Shown here: piece after piece, positions 17,271 to 28,359 of the stretch
Numbering within the stretch: position 1 is the first letter of the stretch
Layout of the letters: every line of letters starts with the position of its first letter
The notes under the pieces: model-generated
Databases searched by the model: none
What the model was told of the DNA's origin: nothing
What the model saw: the letters and a program-made list of their open reading frames with translations, nothing else
Assembly (NCBI GenBank): GCA_004144595.1
Contig: SEEM01000005.1
Span: 124,001-188,000 of the forward strand
Reading direction: 5' to 3'
Length of the DNA: 64,000 nt
Origin: Hyphomicrobiales bacterium
GTDB lineage: Bacteria; Pseudomonadota; Alphaproteobacteria; Rhizobiales; Beijerinckiaceae
Translations under genes and position numbers: made by a program

Positions 17271-17358
17271 CCGAAAAGTGGCTCCCACTTTTCGGAAAGA
17301 TCCGATGCGACACCAATTGATCGATCACGTTACCGCGTCCTATCGGACGCGCGTGATC
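17271..17358. repeat. Double-hairpin element between tatA and tatB
   Basis: Hairpin 1: ccgaaaagtgg (17271-17281), ctc, ccacttttcgg (17285-17295), a perfect 11-bp stem. Hairpin 2: outer stem gatcacg/cgtgatc (17323-17329, 17352-17358) and inner stem cgcgtcc/ggacgcg (17334-17340, 17345-17351). This resembles a repeat I recognise from Rhizobiales intergenic regions. Its place inside the tat operon could help keep TatA above TatBC. Confidence 0.7.
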
Positions 17359-17373
17359 TCAAGCGCAGCGGCA

Positions 17374-17622
17374 TCAGGCCTTGTGCTCGGCCTTGGCCTG
17401 GGCCTGGGCGGCGGCGTTGTCGGCCTTCGTCTGGTCGATAACCTTGGGGTCGACGGTGGTGGCGGTCGGCGCAGCCGGCTCGTCATCCTCGGCCATGCCC
17501 TTCTTGAACGACTTGATGCCCTTCGCGACATCGCCCATCAGCTCGGAAACCTTGCCGCGCCCGAACAGCAGCATCACGATGACGCCGACGACGATCCAAT
17601 GCCAAATGCTCACGCCACCCAT
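17374..17622 (-). CDS. tatA: Sec-independent protein translocase TatA
   Basis: An 82-residue pore-forming Tat subunit. The N-terminal helix ([17 protein letters not shown]) is followed by the FGRGK hinge and the amphipathic helix [19 protein letters not shown], then a short acidic/Ala-rich tail. It is the first of tatABC. The gap to tatB (144 bp) contains two strong hairpins. Confidence 0.95.
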   Translation of the reverse strand: MGGVSIWHWIVVGVIVMLLFGRGKVSELMGDVAKGIKSFKKGMAEDDEPAAPTATTVDPKVIDQTKADNAAAQAQAKAEHKA

Positions 17623-17702
17623 GGCGAACTCCTCCGAATTTGCGTCGACCGGGGAATGGCCCCAACCAAGTCCTTGTCCGGTCGCTCGTTCGGCGGCGGA
17701 AC

Positions 17703-18743
<1,041 letters not shown>

Positions 18744-18841
18744 CGGGATCGCCGCGCCGGCCGTGCCGCGCCGGCCCCAGCCGAGCCATCCTGCCTTGGT
18801 TCCGCCCTGCGCCAATTCCCTGCTCCACATCGCCATCCGCG

Positions 18842-18947
18842 CCGTCATCCCGGCAAGCGAAGCGTGGCCCCGCGATACATCATGGGGCTCCGGCGCTCTA
18901 CGACGGATCCCGGGTCGGCGCCGCTTCGCGGCTTGTCCGGGATGACG
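18842..18947. repeat. Family C paired-palindrome repeat, copy 2
   Basis: Outer ends cgtcatcccgg and ccgggatgacg are complementary; inner segments gcgaagcgtggccccg and cggcgccgcttcgcgg are partly so. It lies between scpB and the inserted ABC ATPase gene. Confidence 0.7.
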
Positions 18948-18970
18948 CGCGCGATATCACGACCACCGCC

Positions 18971-19669
18971 TCACCCCTGTTGCGACCCGCCCTCGCCGTC
19001 GTCAAGCGGGCTGAACAGGTCGCCGAGCGGGTCCTCGTCGTCGCGCAAGGACGGATCGTCGTCGGGAACCGGCACGGCAAGGTCCCGGGTCAGCCGTCCC
19101 TCGATGAAGCCCGTGCCTTTCAGTTCCTCCAGCCCCGGTAGGTCGTCGATGCGATCGAGCCCGAAATGGTCGAGGAAGCCCGCCGTCGTTCCGTAGGTGA
19201 TGGGCCGGCCCGGCGAGCGCCGCCGCCCGCGCAGACGCACCCAGCCCGCCTCCAGAAGGATGTCGAGCGTGCCCTTGGCGGTGGCGACGCCGCGGATCTC
19301 CTCAATCTCGGCCCGCGTCACCGGCTGGTGATAGGCGATGATCGACAGCACTTCGAGCGCGGCCCGCGACAGCCGGCGCGGCGGCTCGGCCTCGGCCGCA
19401 AGGAGGTAGCCCAAGTCCGCCGCCGTCCGGAAAGCCCAGCCGCCGGCGACCTGGCGGAGATTGACCCCACGTGGCGCATAGCTCTCGACCAGCCTGGCCA
19501 GCACCAGCTCGATCGCGATGCCCCCCGGAATGGCACGACCGAGCGCGTCGGCGGTCAACGGCGCGGCGGATGCGAACAGCAGCGCCTCGACGACGCGCAG
19601 CGCCAGCGAAAACGCTTCGGCGCCGCCATCGGCGTCGACATCCTCGGGTTCGGCCGCCGCTCCGATCAT
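18971..19669 (-). CDS. scpB: Segregation and condensation protein B
   Basis: A 232-residue winged-helix subunit of the SMC-ScpA-ScpB condensin. The motif RRLSRAALEVLSIIAYHQPV, then TRAEIEEIRGVATAKGTLDILLE and GRPITYGTTAGFLDHFGL, is diagnostic. The C-terminal tail is acidic (PDDDPSLRDDEDPLGDLF). Its start overlaps the scpA stop by 4 bp, so the two are co-translated. Confidence 0.95.
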   Translation of the reverse strand: MIGAAAEPEDVDADGGAEAFSLALRVVEALLFASAAPLTADALGRAIPGGIAIELVLARLVESYAPRGVNLRQVAGGWAFRTAADLGYLLAAEAEPPRRLSRAALEVLSIIAYHQPVTRAEIEEIRGVATAKGTLDILLEAGWVRLRGRRRSPGRPITYGTTAGFLDHFGLDRIDDLPGLEELKGTGFIEGRLTRDLAVPVPDDDPSLRDDEDPLGDLFSPLDDGEGGSQQG

Positions 19670-20496
19670 GAGGCATCCCTGTCGGCGAAGGGCAGTCCCT
19701 GCGGGCGGGCCGAGCGGCGGCGCACCTCGATCGGCGTGAACGGCTCGTCCTGCCTGAGGTCGAGCACCCCTTCCCGCACCATCTCCAGCATCGCGGAGAG
19801 TGCAGAGGCCCGCACCGTTGCCTGCATCTGCCGCTCAGGCAAGCCATGGCGCGCCATGTATTGCGTGAGATAACGGTCGAGCTCCATCCAGTCGCCGGCA
19901 TCGCCGATCAGCCGCTGCAGCGCCTCGCGGGCCTCGACCAGCGACCAGACGACGCGGTGGCCGACCGAGATGTGGCCCTGCACCCGCTTCTGCCGCTGCT
20001 GGGCATAGGCCGCGAGCAGGTCGTAGAGCTCGGCTTCCCAGATCGGGCGTGCTCCAGCGACGATATCCTCGGGCGCGCCGCGCGCGAACACGTCCTGCCC
20101 CAGCCGCTCGCGCGCCGAGAGCTTGTTCGCGGCGGCGCGGATCCCCTCCAGCCGGCGCAGGCGCAAGGCCAGCGCCGTCGCGAGATCGGCGGCGCTCGGC
20201 TCCTCGCCCTTGGGAGGCTCCGGCAGCAAGAGACGCGATTTGAGATAGGCGAGCCAGGCCGCCATCACCAGATAATCGGCGGCGAGTTCGAGCCGCAGCG
20301 CCCGCGCCTCCTCGACGAAGGTGAGATACTGCTCGGCCAGCGCCAGGATCGAGATGCGGTGCAGGTCGACCTTCTGCCGGCGCGCGAGATCCAGCAGCAG
20401 GTCGAGCGGCCCCTCATAGCCGTCGACATCGACGACGAGCGAAGGCTCGCCCGCACGCCCGGCGCGGTCTTCCTCGAATGGCAATTCGGCCGTCAT
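19666..20496 (-). CDS. scpA: Segregation and condensation protein A
   Basis: A 276-residue kleisin that bridges SMC heads with ScpB in chromosome organisation. The N-terminal motif VDGYEGPLDLLLDLARRQKVDLHRISI and YLVMAAWLAYLKSRLLLP are ScpA signatures; a C-terminal winged helix follows. It lies 48 bp downstream of nagZ in the order nagZ-scpA-scpB, as in many Rhizobiales. Confidence 0.95.
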   Translation of the reverse strand: MTAELPFEEDRAGRAGEPSLVVDVDGYEGPLDLLLDLARRQKVDLHRISILALAEQYLTFVEEARALRLELAADYLVMAAWLAYLKSRLLLPEPPKGEEPSAADLATALALRLRRLEGIRAAANKLSARERLGQDVFARGAPEDIVAGARPIWEAELYDLLAAYAQQRQKRVQGHISVGHRVVWSLVEAREALQRLIGDAGDWMELDRYLTQYMARHGLPERQMQATVRASALSAMLEMVREGVLDLRQDEPFTPIEVRRRSARPQGLPFADRDAS

Positions 20497-20544
20497 CTAA
20501 GGCCCCGCCCTACCTGTCATCCCCGAAGGCGCAGATTCAGCCGT

Positions 20545-21555
20545 TCAGGCGCTCAACGCAAGCGCGGCCATGACCTCGGCCCGCGCAGCGTCCAGATCGA
20601 CCGGTTCCGGCTCGTGCCGGATGCGTCCGAGCGCGGCCGCGGCACGGCGCGCGCGGGCGCCCGTCATCTCCGGCACTGCTCCGGCGACCGCGATCATTTC
20701 GTCCATGATCCCATGGCAATGCAGAACCACGTCGACGCCGGCCCGGATGGCGGCCCGCGACTTGGCTTCGAACGAGCCGGAGAGCGCCTTCATCGAGATG
20801 TCGTCGGTCATGATCAGGCCGTCGAAGCCGAGCTCGCCGCGCATGATCTCGCGCACGATCTTGCGGGAGATCGTCGCCGGGTTCTTGGCGTCGAGCGCCG
20901 TGAAGACGAGATGGGCGGTCATCGCCATCGGCATGTCGGCAAGATGCCGGAACGGCCGGAAATCATGCGCCCGCAACTCTTCCAGCGAGGCATCGACGAT
21001 CGGCAGATCGTGGTGGCTGTCGGCGCGCGCGCGGCCATGGCCGGGCATATGCTTGACGACCGGCAGCACCCCGCCGGCGATCAGCCCCTCGGCCGCCGCC
21101 CGGCCGAGCCGCGCGACCTGATCGGGATCGTGCGCATAGGCGCGGTCGCCGATCACGTCATGGCTGCCCGCGACGGGAACGTCGAGCACAGGCAGGCAGT
21201 CGACATCGATGCCGACGCTTTTCAGGTCATGCGCCATCAGCCGGGCCGAGAGCCGGACGATCTCGCGCTGGCGGACGGGATCGTTGATCGCGAGGAAGGC
21301 GCGGGCCGACTGGTATTTGGGCCAGTTCGGCGGCCCCATGCGCTGGACCCGCCCGCCCTCCTGGTCGATCAGGATCGGCGCGTGCCAGCCGACGGTCTCG
21401 CGCATCTCGGCGGTCAGCGCCGCGACCTGCTTGGGCGACTGCGTGTTGCGCTTAAAGACGATGAAGCCCCAGGGCCGGGCGTCGCGGAAGAAAGCCCGCT
21501 CGTCCGCGGTGAGGCTCGTGCCGAGGCAGCCGGCGATGAAGGCGCGCGATGTCAT
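20545..21555 (-). CDS. nagZ: Beta-N-acetylhexosaminidase NagZ (GH3)
   Basis: A 336-residue cytoplasmic glycosidase that removes GlcNAc from anhydromuropeptides during peptidoglycan recycling. Family motifs are PILIDQEGGRVQRM near residue 60, GVLPVVKHMPGHG with the His of the KHxPGHG loop, and the catalytic-Asp segment GLIMTDDISMKAL. No signal peptide, as expected. Confidence 0.95.
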   Translation of the reverse strand: MTSRAFIAGCLGTSLTADERAFFRDARPWGFIVFKRNTQSPKQVAALTAEMRETVGWHAPILIDQEGGRVQRMGPPNWPKYQSARAFLAINDPVRQREIVRLSARLMAHDLKSVGIDVDCLPVLDVPVAGSHDVIGDRAYAHDPDQVARLGRAAAEGLIAGGVLPVVKHMPGHGRARADSHHDLPIVDASLEELRAHDFRPFRHLADMPMAMTAHLVFTALDAKNPATISRKIVREIMRGELGFDGLIMTDDISMKALSGSFEAKSRAAIRAGVDVVLHCHGIMDEMIAVAGAVPEMTGARARRAAAALGRIRHEPEPVDLDAARAEVMAALALSA

Positions 21556-21611
21556 GACACCGGGTTACGACATCGGCCCGAAAACGCAAATGCGGTTTTC
21601 GCCCCCTCCGC

Positions 21612-21718
21612 CGTCATTCGGGGCGGAGGGGAGCGAAGACCGTGAATCCATCTTAAGGCACAGCACCCTTCGATGGGTTTCGGATCGGCGTCGCTGACGC
21701 GGCTGGTCCGGAACGACG
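21612..21718. repeat. Family C-like paired-palindrome repeat, copy 3 (diverged)
   Basis: Starts cgtcattcggggcgg and ends ggtccggaacgacg; the outer ends are imperfect complements. It lies between nagZ and the 3' end of the TRAP binding-protein gene. Confidence 0.6.
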
Positions 21719-21741
21719 CCTCCTGGAACGGAGGGATTTCC

Positions 21742-22836
21742 TCACTTCACCTGCTGGTAGTTCTGCGCGTTGAACGCGTCGAACGGCAGCTCCGCGATGC
21801 GGAACCAGAGCTGCTCCTTCTTCCAGTACGGCAGGAAGGAATCGTAGAAGGTCTTGAAGTTCGCGTTGCTGGCCGCGAGTTCGCCATACATGGCGAAGGC
21901 CTCCTTGAACGCCGCCGTCATTACCTCCTGCGGGAAGGGCCGCAGTTCCGCACCGGTGCCGGCGAGGCGCACCAGCGCGTCAGGGTTGTTGTGGTCGTAT
22001 TTGGCCAGGCAGTTCATGTTGGCCTCGGCGCAGGCCGCTTCCACGATCGCCTTGTAGGAGGCCGGCAGCTCGTTCCACTTGTCCTGGTTGGCGAGGAAGC
22101 TGACATTGGCATTCCCCTCCCAGAAGCCGGGATAGTAGTAGTATTTGGCGACCTTCACGAAGCCGAGCTTCTCGTCGTCATAGGGGCCGGAGAACTCGAC
22201 GGCGTCGAGCGTGCCGCGTTCCAGCGCCGGATAGATGTCGCCGCCGCCGATGGTCTGCGGCACGACGCCGAGGCGCGCCATGATCCGCCCGCCGAGGCCG
22301 GCGATGCGGAACTTGAGGCCCTTCAAATCCTCCAGCGACTTGATCTCCTTGCGGAACCAGCCGCCCATCTGCGCGCCGGTATTGCCCGAGGGAATCGTGT
22401 GGACGTTGAAGCCCTTCATGAAGGCGCGGCAGAGTTCGAGCCCGCCGCCCTGATAGAGCCAGGCGTTCTGCTGGCGCGCGTTGAAGCCGAACGGCAGCGA
22501 GGTTTCGAACGCGAAGGCCGGGTCCTTGCCGATATAGAAGCTCGCCAGCGTGTGGCTGCATTCGACGGTGCCGTTCTGAACGGCGTCGAGCGCCTGCAGC
22601 GCCGGCACGATCTCGCCCGGCGCGAAGACCTGGATCTGGAAGTTGTTGTCGGTCGCCTCGGCCACGCGCTTCGCGACATGGGTCGAGATGCCGAACAGCG
22701 TGTCGAGGCTCTTCGGATAGCTCGAGGTCAGGCGCCAGTTGATCTTGGGCTGCGACTGCGCGATGGCGGGCGCGGCGATGGCGGCGCTACCGGCCGCACC
22801 GGCGGCGGCGGCCTTGACGAATTTGCGGCGATCCAT
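21742..22836 (-). CDS. TRAP transporter substrate-binding protein (DctP family), orphan
   Basis: A 364-residue periplasmic binding protein. MDRRKFVKAAAAGAAGSAAIAAPAIAQ is a Tat-type signal. DLKGLKFRIAGLGGRIMARLGVVPQTIGGGDIYPALERGTLDAVEF is the DctP signature, close to TakP-like 2-oxoacid binders. No DctQ or DctM membrane genes are next to it. GGAGGT lies 5 nt before the ATG. It separates the SPOR gene from nagZ and is followed by a family C repeat. The ligand is unknown. Confidence 0.9.
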   Translation of the reverse strand: MDRRKFVKAAAAGAAGSAAIAAPAIAQSQPKINWRLTSSYPKSLDTLFGISTHVAKRVAEATDNNFQIQVFAPGEIVPALQALDAVQNGTVECSHTLASFYIGKDPAFAFETSLPFGFNARQQNAWLYQGGGLELCRAFMKGFNVHTIPSGNTGAQMGGWFRKEIKSLEDLKGLKFRIAGLGGRIMARLGVVPQTIGGGDIYPALERGTLDAVEFSGPYDDEKLGFVKVAKYYYYPGFWEGNANVSFLANQDKWNELPASYKAIVEAACAEANMNCLAKYDHNNPDALVRLAGTGAELRPFPQEVMTAAFKEAFAMYGELAASNANFKTFYDSFLPYWKKEQLWFRIAELPFDAFNAQNYQQVK

Positions 22837-22970
22837 GGGGTTACCTCCAGCGTTCGGTCGGCCTGCCCGTGAGGAACAGAGCGACGCGTTGTTGGCAGGC
22901 TACTCGCATGGCGGAAGACGCGAAACAAGCGCGGCCTCCAACCCTGTCATGCGTCTGATTCAAATGAGAA

Positions 22971-22995
22971 CGGCGGCGCCCGCTGGGCGCCGCCG
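22971..22995 (-). terminator. Terminator of the SPOR gene
   Basis: Ten-bp stem cggcggcgcc / ggcgccgccg with a 5-nt loop. On the minus strand it is followed by ttctcattt, a modest U-tract. It lies 27 bp after the SPOR gene stop. Confidence 0.7.
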
Positions 22996-23021
22996 TCATG
23001 TCCTGTCGCGGATTGGTCAGA

Positions 23022-24590
23022 TCAGTTCTTGGCGATGAAGCACTGTCCGCCGGCCGCCTGGAGCCCCGAGCACATCGAGGTCGCATCCTCGCGGGAATAA
23101 GGCCCGACGCGCAGGCGGAAGACGGTCTTGCCGCCGGCCAGCTCGGTCTTGCGGATGATCGGCGACTGGCCGCCGAGCTGCTGCGGATACTTGCGCTGGA
23201 GTGCGGCGAAGGTAGCGCGGGCCTCGGCATCGCTGCCGGGCGCGCCGAGCTGCACGACGAAATCGCCGGTGCCGGCGCGGACGGCGGCAGTCGCCGGGGC
23301 CGGCGGAACGGCTGCCGGAGCCGGTGCGGCGCTGGCGAGACGGGTCGGCGCAACCGGTGTCGTGGCGGCCGGCGGCGTCGTGGCGCGCTCCTGAGCCTTC
23401 GGTGCGGCGGCCACGGCCGGAGCCGGACGTTGCGGGGCAGGATTGGCCGTCTGACCGGAGAGCGAGCGGCTCGGCGCCGAGCCGGTCGCGATATTGCTGT
23501 CGACGGCGATCGGGTTCTGCGACGGGGTACCGTCGGGACGGATCGAGACGGTGCGAACCTTGCGCGGCTCGCCGAGACCCGGCACCGGCGGCATCGGCGT
23601 CAGGGCCGGCTCCGGCGGGATGATGCTGCGCTCGGGCGTGGTGGGGGCCGCGGCAAGCGCGTTGCCCGCATTGGCGATCGGCCCCGGCATGACCACGCGC
23701 GGCGGCATCGAGCGGGCGGCCTGCTGAACGTCGACCGGCTGCTCCTCGTTGTTCACGACCTTGCTCTGCGCCGGCGGTGCGTCGGGGCTGCGCTCGTAGA
23801 TCTGCTTGTTCTGGTTCGGGATCTCGGCGCCGCCCGGATTGACCGGCTCGACCTTGACGGGGCCGGCATCGGCGGTGATGACCGGCGGCTGCCCGTCTTT
23901 CGTGGCGGTGCCGCCGCGCATGGTGAAGGCCGCGCCGACGCCGATGAGGCCGATGGCGATGACGGCAGCCGCAGCCCACAGCCCCTTGCGCGAACGGCGC
24001 GGCTCCAGGTCGGGCAGATCGTCCTCGCCATAGTCATGTGCCGGCGCATCCTGCTGGGCGTGACCATAGTCGTAGGCGGGCTCTTGCTGGGCGTAGGCAA
24101 CCGTCGCCGGGTGGTACTGCGCGCCCTCGTCGAGATCGCGCGGCGGGGCCGCCCCCTGGATCGCGGCCGGGCGGGAATAGGGCGCCGGCTCCGGCAGGTC
24201 GAAATCGGGCTGGAGCTCAGGCTGGTATGTCGACGGTGCCGGCATCGGCGCAGGCGCTTCCGCCCGGCGCGGCTCGGTGCGGCGCAGCAGCGCCTCGAAC
24301 TCGTCGAGCGCCCCGCGCATCTCGGCCGGCGGCGCACTCACTTCAGGCACAGCCGGCGCCGGCTGCTGCGGCACGACCTCGAAGCTCGGCTCATGGCGGG
24401 CCGCTGGCCGTGGCGGCTGGCGCCGCTCGGCGAAAATGTCCTTGAGCGGATCGTCCTGCCCGACGATGCGGGTCAATTCCGCAAGCGGATCGGACTGCTG
24501 CCCGGCGCGGGGCGCCTGCCCTGCCCCGCGGAGCTGGCGCTCGAGATCTTCGAGATCGAGCGCGAAACGATTCCTAGCTGGCTCACTCAT
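23022..24590 (-). CDS. SPOR-domain inner-membrane protein (FtsN-like)
   Basis: A 522-residue bitopic protein. About 200 cytoplasmic Pro/Gln-rich residues come first, then a membrane helix (GLWAAAAVIAIGLIGVGAAF, about 203-224) and a long periplasmic Pro/Ala-rich linker. The C-terminal SPOR domain (about 444-521) contains FVVQLGAPGSDAEARATFAALQ and FRLRVGPYSREDATSMC. SPOR domains bind denuded glycan at division sites, so a septal role is likely. It follows argS and precedes nagZ/scpA in most relatives. ATG 24590 was preferred to 24602 because GGAT is suitably spaced upstream. Confidence 0.85.
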   Translation of the reverse strand: MSEPARNRFALDLEDLERQLRGAGQAPRAGQQSDPLAELTRIVGQDDPLKDIFAERRQPPRPAARHEPSFEVVPQQPAPAVPEVSAPPAEMRGALDEFEALLRRTEPRRAEAPAPMPAPSTYQPELQPDFDLPEPAPYSRPAAIQGAAPPRDLDEGAQYHPATVAYAQQEPAYDYGHAQQDAPAHDYGEDDLPDLEPRRSRKGLWAAAAVIAIGLIGVGAAFTMRGGTATKDGQPPVITADAGPVKVEPVNPGGAEIPNQNKQIYERSPDAPPAQSKVVNNEEQPVDVQQAARSMPPRVVMPGPIANAGNALAAAPTTPERSIIPPEPALTPMPPVPGLGEPRKVRTVSIRPDGTPSQNPIAVDSNIATGSAPSRSLSGQTANPAPQRPAPAVAAAPKAQERATTPPAATTPVAPTRLASAAPAPAAVPPAPATAAVRAGTGDFVVQLGAPGSDAEARATFAALQRKYPQQLGGQSPIIRKTELAGGKTVFRLRVGPYSREDATSMCSGLQAAGGQCFIAKN

Positions 24591-24688
24591 GGTACGATCC
24601 ATTCCAGCACAAGCCGCTTCCTCCTATGGAAGAACCGGGAACTCTGTGCGGTCAACCTGACCTTGTGCGCGCCGGCGGAAAATCTCCG

Positions 24689-26455
24689 TCAACGCATCTC
24701 TTCCGGCGCCGCAACTCCGGCGACAGCCAGACCGGAGGCAAGAACGCTGCGCACTGCATGCACAAACGCCAATCTCGCCAAGGTCGACTTTCGATCAGTT
24801 TGATTAACGAACCGTAATTGCGGCGAGTCTTTGCCCTTGTTCCATAGCGAATGGAAGGCGCTCGCCAGTTCATGGACGAAGAAGGCCACCCGATGCGGCT
24901 CATGCGCCGCCGCGGCGCCCTCGATGATTCGCGGATACGAAGCGAGCATCTTGACGATGCCGACCTCCGCCTCGTCGGCCAGGATCGATAGATCGGCGCC
25001 GGCGAGCGCCGCCGTCGAAAGGTCGAAATCCGGAAAGACCTCCCGCGCCTGCCGGAAGATCGAGGCGCAGCGCGCATGCGCATACTGGACATAGAAGACC
25101 GGGTTGTCCTTCGACTGCTCGACGACCTTGCCGAGGTCGAAATCCAGCGTCGCGTCATTCTTGCGGAAGATCATCATGAAGCGCACCGCATCGCGGCCGA
25201 CCTCGTCGATGACCTCGCGCAGCGTGACGAAATCGCCGGAGCGCTTCGACATGCGCACCTGCTCGCCGTTGCGCAGCAAACGCACGAGCTGGCAAAGCTT
25301 GACGTCGAGCGAGCCCTGCCCGCCCGTCACGGCCTTCACCGCCGCCTGCATGCGCTTGACATAGCCGCCATGGTCGGCGCCCCAGACGTCGATCATCTCG
25401 GGGAAGCCGCGCACGAACTTGGAGCGGTGATAGGCGATATCGTTGGCGAAATAGGTGTAGCTGCCGTCCGATTTCAGCAGCGGCCGGTCGACATCGTCGC
25501 CGAACTTGGTGGCGCGGAACAGGGTCTGCTCCCGGTCCTCCCAGTCCTCGTCCTTCTGGCCCTTCGGCGGCGGCAGGCGGCCTTCATAGACCAGATCGCG
25601 GGAGCGAAGATCCTCGATGGTCTGGTGCACGGCGTTGGCATTGCCGTCCCGCCCCTGCAGGGAGCGTTCCGAGAAGAAGAGATCGTGGACAACGCCGAGC
25701 GCGGCGAGATCGTCGCGGATCATCGCCATCATGCCGTCGATCGCCGCCTGCCGGACCAGCGGCAGCCAATCCCACTCGGCCTTGTCGCGCAGCGTTGCCC
25801 CATATTGCTCGGCGAGCGTCTTGCCGACCGAGACGAGATAGTCGCCGGGATAGAGCCCCTCGGGAATAGCGCCGATATCCTCTCCCAGCGCCTCGCGGTA
25901 GCGCAGGAAGGCGGAACGGGCGAGCACGTCGACCTGCGCGCCGGCATCGTTGATATAATATTCGCGGGTGACGTCGTGGCCGGCGAAGGCAAGCAGGCTC
26001 GCCAGGGCATCGCCGAACACCGCGCCGCGGCCATGGCCGACATGCATCGGCCCGGTCGGATTGGCCGAGACATACTCGACGTTGACGCGGGGCTCGGGCT
26101 TCGGCGCGCCGCGCCCGTAATCCAGCCCGGCCTCGATCGCCGTCTTCAGCACCGCCGTGAACACGGCCGGCTGCAGCGTCAGGTTGATGAAGCCCGGGCC
26201 GGCGATCTCCGCCCTGGTGATTTCCGGGTCCTTGGACAGTTCCTCGACTAGGAGCGTCGCCAGTGCGCGCGGGTTCGTGCCGGCATCCTTGGCCAGCACC
26301 ATCGCGGCATTGGTGGCGAGATCGCCATGGGTCGGATCCTTGGTCGGCTCCACCACGACGCGCGCGAGATTGAGGCCGGCCGGAAGCGCGCCTCGCTCGG
26401 CAAGGCCTGAGAGCGCGGCGTGAAGACGGGCGGAATGGATCTCGAACAGGTTCAT
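24689..26455 (-). CDS. argS: Arginine-tRNA ligase
   Basis: A 588-residue class I synthetase. The HIGH-type motif is in [20 protein letters not shown]. The KMSKS-equivalent is [16 protein letters not shown]. The C-terminal DALR anticodon-binding domain ends near [17 protein letters not shown] chose ATG 26455 (MNLFEIH) over a GTG three codons upstream. It lies 35 bp after the dGTPase-like gene. Confidence 0.96.
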   Translation of the reverse strand: MNLFEIHSARLHAALSGLAERGALPAGLNLARVVVEPTKDPTHGDLATNAAMVLAKDAGTNPRALATLLVEELSKDPEITRAEIAGPGFINLTLQPAVFTAVLKTAIEAGLDYGRGAPKPEPRVNVEYVSANPTGPMHVGHGRGAVFGDALASLLAFAGHDVTREYYINDAGAQVDVLARSAFLRYREALGEDIGAIPEGLYPGDYLVSVGKTLAEQYGATLRDKAEWDWLPLVRQAAIDGMMAMIRDDLAALGVVHDLFFSERSLQGRDGNANAVHQTIEDLRSRDLVYEGRLPPPKGQKDEDWEDREQTLFRATKFGDDVDRPLLKSDGSYTYFANDIAYHRSKFVRGFPEMIDVWGADHGGYVKRMQAAVKAVTGGQGSLDVKLCQLVRLLRNGEQVRMSKRSGDFVTLREVIDEVGRDAVRFMMIFRKNDATLDFDLGKVVEQSKDNPVFYVQYAHARCASIFRQAREVFPDFDLSTAALAGADLSILADEAEVGIVKMLASYPRIIEGAAAAHEPHRVAFFVHELASAFHSLWNKGKDSPQLRFVNQTDRKSTLARLAFVHAVRSVLASGLAVAGVAAPEEMR

Positions 26456-26490
26456 TGTGGCCACGATTGCGGATGGGGAGCCGCCCGGCC

Positions 26491-27732
26491 CTATCGCAGC
26501 GAGGGGGTGGCGTCAAACAGCCGGCGGTGCTCGTCGAGCGCGTACCAGTCGGTCATCCCGGCAATGTAGTCGGCGATTCGCCGGGCGCGGCGGTGTTCGT
26601 CGAGCGGATCGCAGCCTGCCGCCCATTCCTCAGGCATTGCCGCCGGATCGGCGCTGAAACGCTGGAACAGTTCGCGCACCACCTGCGCCGCATCCTCCCG
26701 GATCGGCGTGATACGCGGGTGGCGGTACATGTTCGGATAGAGGAAATTCTTGATGTCGCGATCCGCCTGCTCGATCGCGGTTGAAAAGGCGATGACCGGC
26801 GCTCCCGCCCGGCGGATCGCATCGGCGTCGGCAGGCACCAGCGCCGCGAGGCGTCGCTGCGATTCCGCGATCACGTCCTCGACGAAGCGCGTGATCACGC
26901 GTCGCACCAGCTCGTTGGTGGCCCGCGCCCGCTCCAGACCGGGATGCAGGCGCTCGATCTCGTCGAGCAGTTCGGCAAGAAACGGCACCGCGCGGAGCTC
27001 GGCATGGCCGAACAGCCCGGCGCGCAAACCGTCGTCGATATCATGGGCATTGTAGGCGATATCGTCGGCCAGCGCCGCAGCCTGAGCCTCGGCCGAGGCA
27101 TAGCTGTCGAGCCAGAGGTCCTGGCGCTGCTGGTACTCGACGATCGCGACCGGTATGCCGCGCTCGGCATAGCGCGCCGTCGGCTTGCCCTCGCAGTCGA
27201 GTAGTGGCCCGTTATGCTTGACCAGCCCCTCCAGCGTCTCCCAGCTCAGGTTCAGCCCGTCGAAATCGGCATAGCGTCGCTCCAGCCGCGTCACGATCCG
27301 CAGCGTCTGGGCGTTGTGGTCGAAGCCGCCGAAACCGGCCATGCACTCTTCCAGCGCATCCTCGCCGGTATGGCCGAATGGCGTGTGGCCGAGGTCATGC
27401 GCCAGCGCCAGCGCCTCGGCGAGATCCTCGTCGAGGCCGAGCGCGCGCGCCAGCGCGCGGGCGATCTGCGCGACCTCGATGGTATGGGTGAGCCGCGTCC
27501 TGTAATGATCGCCCTCATGCGAGACGAAGACCTGCGTCTTGTGCTTCAGCCGGCGGAAAGCGGTCGAATGAATAATGCGGTCGCGGTCGCGCTGGAACTC
27601 ACCGCGCGTGCCCGAGGCCGGTTCCGCCACGAGGCGACCGCGGCTCGTCGTGGAGCGGCAGGCATAAGGCGCCCGCCAGCGCTCTCCGGGCTCAAGGCCG
27701 GCCGGCGGAATCGAGCTCTGTGGATAGGGCAT
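26491..27732 (-). CDS. dgt: Deoxyguanosinetriphosphate triphosphohydrolase-like protein
   Basis: A 413-residue HD-domain dNTP triphosphohydrolase. The metal-binding motif [17 protein letters not shown] is intact, and [20 protein letters not shown] followed by [17 protein letters not shown] is the family N-terminal signature. It probably hydrolyses dNTPs to deoxynucleosides and triphosphate. It is divergent from erpA with 86 bp between starts and is upstream of argS on the same strand. Confidence 0.92.
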   Translation of the reverse strand: MPYPQSSIPPAGLEPGERWRAPYACRSTTSRGRLVAEPASGTRGEFQRDRDRIIHSTAFRRLKHKTQVFVSHEGDHYRTRLTHTIEVAQIARALARALGLDEDLAEALALAHDLGHTPFGHTGEDALEECMAGFGGFDHNAQTLRIVTRLERRYADFDGLNLSWETLEGLVKHNGPLLDCEGKPTARYAERGIPVAIVEYQQRQDLWLDSYASAEAQAAALADDIAYNAHDIDDGLRAGLFGHAELRAVPFLAELLDEIERLHPGLERARATNELVRRVITRFVEDVIAESQRRLAALVPADADAIRRAGAPVIAFSTAIEQADRDIKNFLYPNMYRHPRITPIREDAAQVVRELFQRFSADPAAMPEEWAAGCDPLDEHRRARRIADYIAGMTDWYALDEHRRLFDATPSLR

Positions 27733-27818
27733 GGCAGCCTCATTGCGGACCCATGCTTGTAGAGCCGCTGCCGGGCCATTACCTTTCCGGGCAACCAGGG
27801 TGCAAGGAGCATCTGACC

Positions 27819-28169
27819 ATGTCGACCGATCTTGCGGTCAATCCACGCGGCATCGCAGTGACCGCGAACGCCGCGAAACGCATTGTCTCGGTGATGGCGA
27901 GCGAAGCGCCGGGCGCGATGCTGCGCGTCAGCGTCGCGGGGGGCGGCTGCTCCGGCTTCCAGTACATCTTCGATATCGATCAGGAAAAAGCTCCGGACGA
28001 TCTGATGATCGAGCGCGACGGCGCAAAGGTCCTGATCGACGAAACCTCGCTCGACCTGCTCGAAGGCTGCACGATCGATTTCGTCGACGACCTGATCGGC
28101 CAATCCTTCCGCATCACCAACCCGAATGCGACGAGCTCCTGCGGCTGCGGCACGTCCTTCGGGATTTGA
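27819..28169 (+). CDS. erpA: Iron-sulfur cluster insertion protein ErpA (A-type carrier)
   Basis: A 116-residue HesB/IscA-family protein. The three cluster-ligating cysteines are present: Cys44 in GGGCSGFQY and Cys108/Cys110 in SSCGCGTSF. The start has AAGGAGC (27804-27810) 8 nt upstream. It delivers [Fe-S] clusters to apoproteins such as respiratory enzymes. Assignment as ErpA rather than IscA rests on the [15 protein letters not shown]-type N-terminus and the lack of adjacent isc/suf genes. Confidence 0.92.
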   Translation: MSTDLAVNPRGIAVTANAAKRIVSVMASEAPGAMLRVSVAGGGCSGFQYIFDIDQEKAPDDLMIERDGAKVLIDETSLDLLEGCTIDFVDDLIGQSFRITNPNATSSCGCGTSFGI

Positions 28170-28189
28170 TCGCGGCCGATCGACGGGGG

Positions 28190-28291
28190 CACGCTCAAGC
28201 CTGACCCGAGCATCTCAGGACAGCAAGGCTCGATAGCCGCCTCCGGCAGGCGCTTCGCGGGTCTTCGCTACGCTCCCCCGGAGAATGACGC
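28190..28291. repeat. Family A-like repeat remnant
   Basis: Contains acgctcaagcctgacccgag then catctcagga (left module, altered) and ends ccggagaatgacgcc. The right module is disrupted. It lies just after the erpA stop. Confidence 0.5.
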
Positions 28292-28312
28292 CGAGCCGTG
28301 CGCGGCAAAAAG

Positions 28313-28338
28313 AAAAGGCGCCCACCGGGCGCCCTTTT
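28313..28338. terminator. Bidirectional terminator between erpA and the cold-shock-domain gene
   Basis: ggcgccc-acc-gggcgcc stem flanked by aaaa on the left and ctttt on the right. It serves both convergent transcripts. Confidence 0.8.
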
Positions 28339-28359
28339 CCATTCAATCACTTGGAAGCT

